NCBI GenBank assembly: GCA_943329595.2
Contig: CALQEM020000231.1
Location: 1-5,524, forward strand
Direction of reading: 5' to 3'
From: CAIYMF01 sp943329595
GTDB taxonomy: Bacteria; Actinomycetota; Actinomycetes; S36-B12; CAIYMF01
Length of the DNA: 5,524 bases
Numbering within the stretch: position 1 is the first letter of the stretch; each line of letters begins with the position of its first letter. The notes under the pieces were generated by a model. The model was not told the DNA's origin, ran no database searches, and saw only the letters and a list, made by a program, of their open reading frames with translations. Below are positions 4,078-5,524 of the stretch, piece after piece. Both the position numbers and the translations under genes were made by a program.

Positions 4078-5524
4078 GTGACAGCCACACTCGCAGACAC
4101 TCGTACCCAGGTGGTCATCCTCGGCGGCGGCCCGGCAGGGCTGACCGCGGCAATCGCTCTCGGGCGTCAGGGGGTGGAGTGCGTGGTGCTCGAGCGCCGC
4201 GCTGGCACCAGCGATCATCCACGCGGCCACGTGGAGAACGGCCGCACCATGGAGCTGTTCCGTCTGTGGGGTGTCGAGGACGAGGTGCGGTCAGTTGGTG
4301 TTCCGCGCGACTTCCTCAAGAGCGTCACCTTCGTCACCCGCGTCTCCGGTATCGAGTTGGGCCGGGTGGACTTCGATGAAAACTCTGAGTGGCTGATGAC
4401 CGACAAGGGCGCGGGGCCAGCGCCTCTGTCATCGACACCGCAGGATCGCCTGGAGCCGGTGCTTCTGCGTGCGGCCGAGGCCACAGGCAATGCGACGGTC
4501 CACTTCGGCGTGACCATCGGGTCGGTCGAGCAGAACGACGAGAAGGTCACGGTCTCCGTCACGGGCCAGGATGGGCAGCCGCACATCATCACCGCCGACT
4601 ACTGCATCGCTGCCGACGGACCCCGCAGCCAGACGCGGGAGAGCCTTGGCATTGAGATGGACGGCCCTGGCACCCTCGGCACTCAGCTGGGCATCTACTT
4701 TCATGCCGACATGTCGAAGTACACCAAGGCCAACCCGAACATCCTCTACTGGGTGTACAACACCGACGCGCAAGGCGTGATCATCTCCCTTGATGGTGAC
4801 ACGCGCTGGCACATGCTCAGCGCATACGACGCCGATAGCGTTCCGTTTGAGGAGTTCACGGAGGAGCGGGTCACGGAAATCGTGCGCGCGGCCATTGGCG
4901 ATCCGGACATTGATATTGAGATTCGCAGCATCCTTCCCTGGCGGATGCGTGCCGCGGTGGCGCAGACAACCAAGGTCGGTCGCATCTTCCTCGCGGGTGA
5001 CGCTGCCCACACGATGCCTCCCACCGGGGGAATGGGCATGAACACGGCTATCGGTGACACACATAACCTCGCGTGGAAGATCCGGGCTGTGCTCAGCGGC
5101 TACGCCGGGCCCGAACTGCTCGACACCTATCAGGTCGAGCGCTTGCCCGTTGGCACGCGCAACACCTTCAACAGCTTGGAGAACGCCAAGACGATGATGG
5201 AGACCGGCCTCGCTGGAATCCTGGTCAATGACCCTGAGGGCTTCGCGAACATCGAGGCACCATCGGGTGCGTCCCTGCGCGCGACGCTCGGTGAGGCCGC
5301 CTCGCGGCAGCATGACCACTTCTCCTTCGACGGGCTCAGCTTCGGATACACGTACGAGCAGGGCGCGGTCGTCCCGTGGCCAGGAGCTGAGCGGGCGTGG
5401 GCGCGAAGTTCGGGTCGGTGGCGATCTTGGTCATGCCACCGGGGACTTCGGTGTAGTCGGGGATGCCACTGGTCGTCGCGAGACTCTAGCCCAACCGACC
5501 AGTGCCCACCGACACCGAGCGCCA
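4078..5524 (+). CDS. Class A FAD-dependent monooxygenase (aromatic hydroxylase type), C-terminal part disrupted
   Basis: The frame starts at GTG 4078, with AGGAGG (4068-4073) four bases upstream, and stays open to the window end. It shows the three marks of class A flavoprotein hydroxylases. The Rossmann dinucleotide motif VVILGGGPAGLTAAIALGRQG (13-33; G16, G18, G21) is followed by acidic E39. The DG motif is in IAADGPRS (D180-G181). The GD motif is in FLAGDAAHTMPPTGGMGMN (G307-D308). PRGHVENGRTMELFRLWG follows the Rossmann part, as in phenol and hydroxyphenylpropionate hydroxylases. Such enzymes use NAD(P)H and O2 to hydroxylate aromatic or polyketide substrates; the substrate here cannot be named. 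Family-like sequence ends near residue 433 (FGYTYEQGAVVP). Relatives run to about 530-600 residues, with a C-terminal thioredoxin-like domain. The remaining 50 or so codons encode Arg/Ser/Trp/Cys-rich sequence unlike the family, so the gene is truncated or fused at about 5376. Confidence 0.9.
   Translation, partial: MTATLADTRTQVVILGGGPAGLTAAIALGRQGVECVVLERRAGTSDHPRGHVENGRTMELFRLWGVEDEVRSVGVPRDFLKSVTFVTRVSGIELGRVDFDENSEWLMTDKGAGPAPLSSTPQDRLEPVLLRAAEATGNATVHFGVTIGSVEQNDEKVTVSVTGQDGQPHIITADYCIAADGPRSQTRESLGIEMDGPGTLGTQLGIYFHADMSKYTKANPNILYWVYNTDAQGVIISLDGDTRWHMLSAYDADSVPFEEFTEERVTEIVRAAIGDPDIDIEIRSILPWRMRAAVAQTTKVGRIFLAGDAAHTMPPTGGMGMNTAIGDTHNLAWKIRAVLSGYAGPELLDTYQVERLPVGTRNTFNSLENAKTMMETGLAGILVNDPEGFANIEAPSGASLRATLGEAASRQHDHFSFDGLSFGYTYEQGAVVPWPGAERAWARSSGRWRSWSCHRGLRCSRGCHWSSRDSSPTDQCPPTPSA
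5377..5524. other. Unrelated DNA after the monooxygenase break
   Basis: The plus-strand translation in the monooxygenase frame becomes implausible as protein (WARSSGRWRSWSCHRG and similar). The opposite strand looks more protein-like: after a minus-strand TAG near 5490 the frame reads SGIPDYTEVPGGMTKIATDP then NFAPTPAQLLA, and it passes into the monooxygenase antisense before stopping at 5336-5338. ATG 5434 could start it, but there is no clear Shine-Dalgarno sequence. I do not recognise the product. It may be a piece of a foreign gene brought in by a rearrangement, or a contig-end artefact. Confidence 0.4.
5468..5503. repeat. Inverted repeat ACTGGTCG / CGACCAGT
   Basis: Perfect 8-bp arms (5468-5475 and 5496-5503) flank a 20-base spacer in the unrelated tail. 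There is no T-run on either side, so a rho-independent terminator is unlikely. It could be a dimeric operator or part of a mobile-element end; the window stops 21 bases later, which prevents a decision. Confidence 0.4.

Noticed and set aside
3744..4379. 211-codon plus-strand frame crossing the divergent promoter region
   Set aside because: It covers the SnoaL-like gene in antisense, the promoter and the monooxygenase start in a different frame. It is Arg/Gly/Pro-rich low-complexity sequence and has no Shine-Dalgarno sequence.
4429..5319. 296-codon minus-strand open frame opposite the monooxygenase
   Set aside because: The plus strand carries all three hallmark motifs of a flavin hydroxylase over this interval. 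The antisense frame is His/Arg/Val-rich with no family resemblance.
1..5524. CRISPR arrays, tRNA or rRNA genes, transposase genes
   Set aside because: I saw no regularly spaced repeats, no cloverleaf-like segment with a GTTCRANNC core in the gaps, and no DDE or serine/tyrosine recombinase motifs in any convincing frame.

Overview
The window is high-GC DNA with frequent GTG starts and strong AGGAGG-type ribosome binding sites. Its protein sequences match families I know mainly from Actinomycetota, so the source is probably a soil or environmental actinobacterium. I cannot name a genus. Two coding frames run off the window, one at each end, and neither is closed by a stop.

Layout. (1) Positions 1-1268, minus strand: the 5' part of a large conserved gene of unknown function, open at the left edge. 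(2) Positions 1269-1422: a divergent intergenic region with small inverted repeats that may be a shared operator. (3) Positions 1423-2519, plus strand: a HigA-type antitoxin with no HigB toxin, then a YefM antitoxin and a YoeB toxin that overlap by 4 bp. The yoeB 3' end is fused to unrelated DNA. The catalytic C-terminal His-Tyr is gone, and the frame reads on for about 73 residues antisense to the next gene. (4) Positions 2294-2741, minus strand: a fragment of an AbiE-type (type IV) toxin-antitoxin operon. It holds the C-terminal part of a DUF6088/AbiEi-like antitoxin and only the first seven codons of what looks like the AbiEii toxin, cut exactly at the yoeB junction. (5) Positions 2762-3436, minus strand: an intact FCD-type GntR regulator. 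(6) Positions 3541-3906, minus strand: a SnoaL/NTF2-fold small protein. (7) Positions 3907-4077: a divergent promoter region with a good plus-strand promoter (TGGACA, 17 bp, GATAAC) overlapped by a perfect TTTGAT-AAC-ATCAAA palindrome. (8) Position 4078 onward, plus strand: a class A FAD-dependent monooxygenase whose recognisable sequence stops near 5376. Beyond that point the frame stays open but the sequence looks unrelated.

How the parts fit. The right half reads as a small catabolic or detoxification cluster: an aromatic-type hydroxylase, a SnoaL-fold partner, and a GntR/FCD repressor that plausibly acts at the palindrome. The left-centre half reads as a toxin-antitoxin graveyard, with pieces of three systems (HigBA, YefM-YoeB, AbiE) joined by rearrangement. 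I found no clearly new system. The most notable items are the broken YoeB with its intact antitoxin and operator, the sharp yoeB/AbiE junction, and the truncated monooxygenase.
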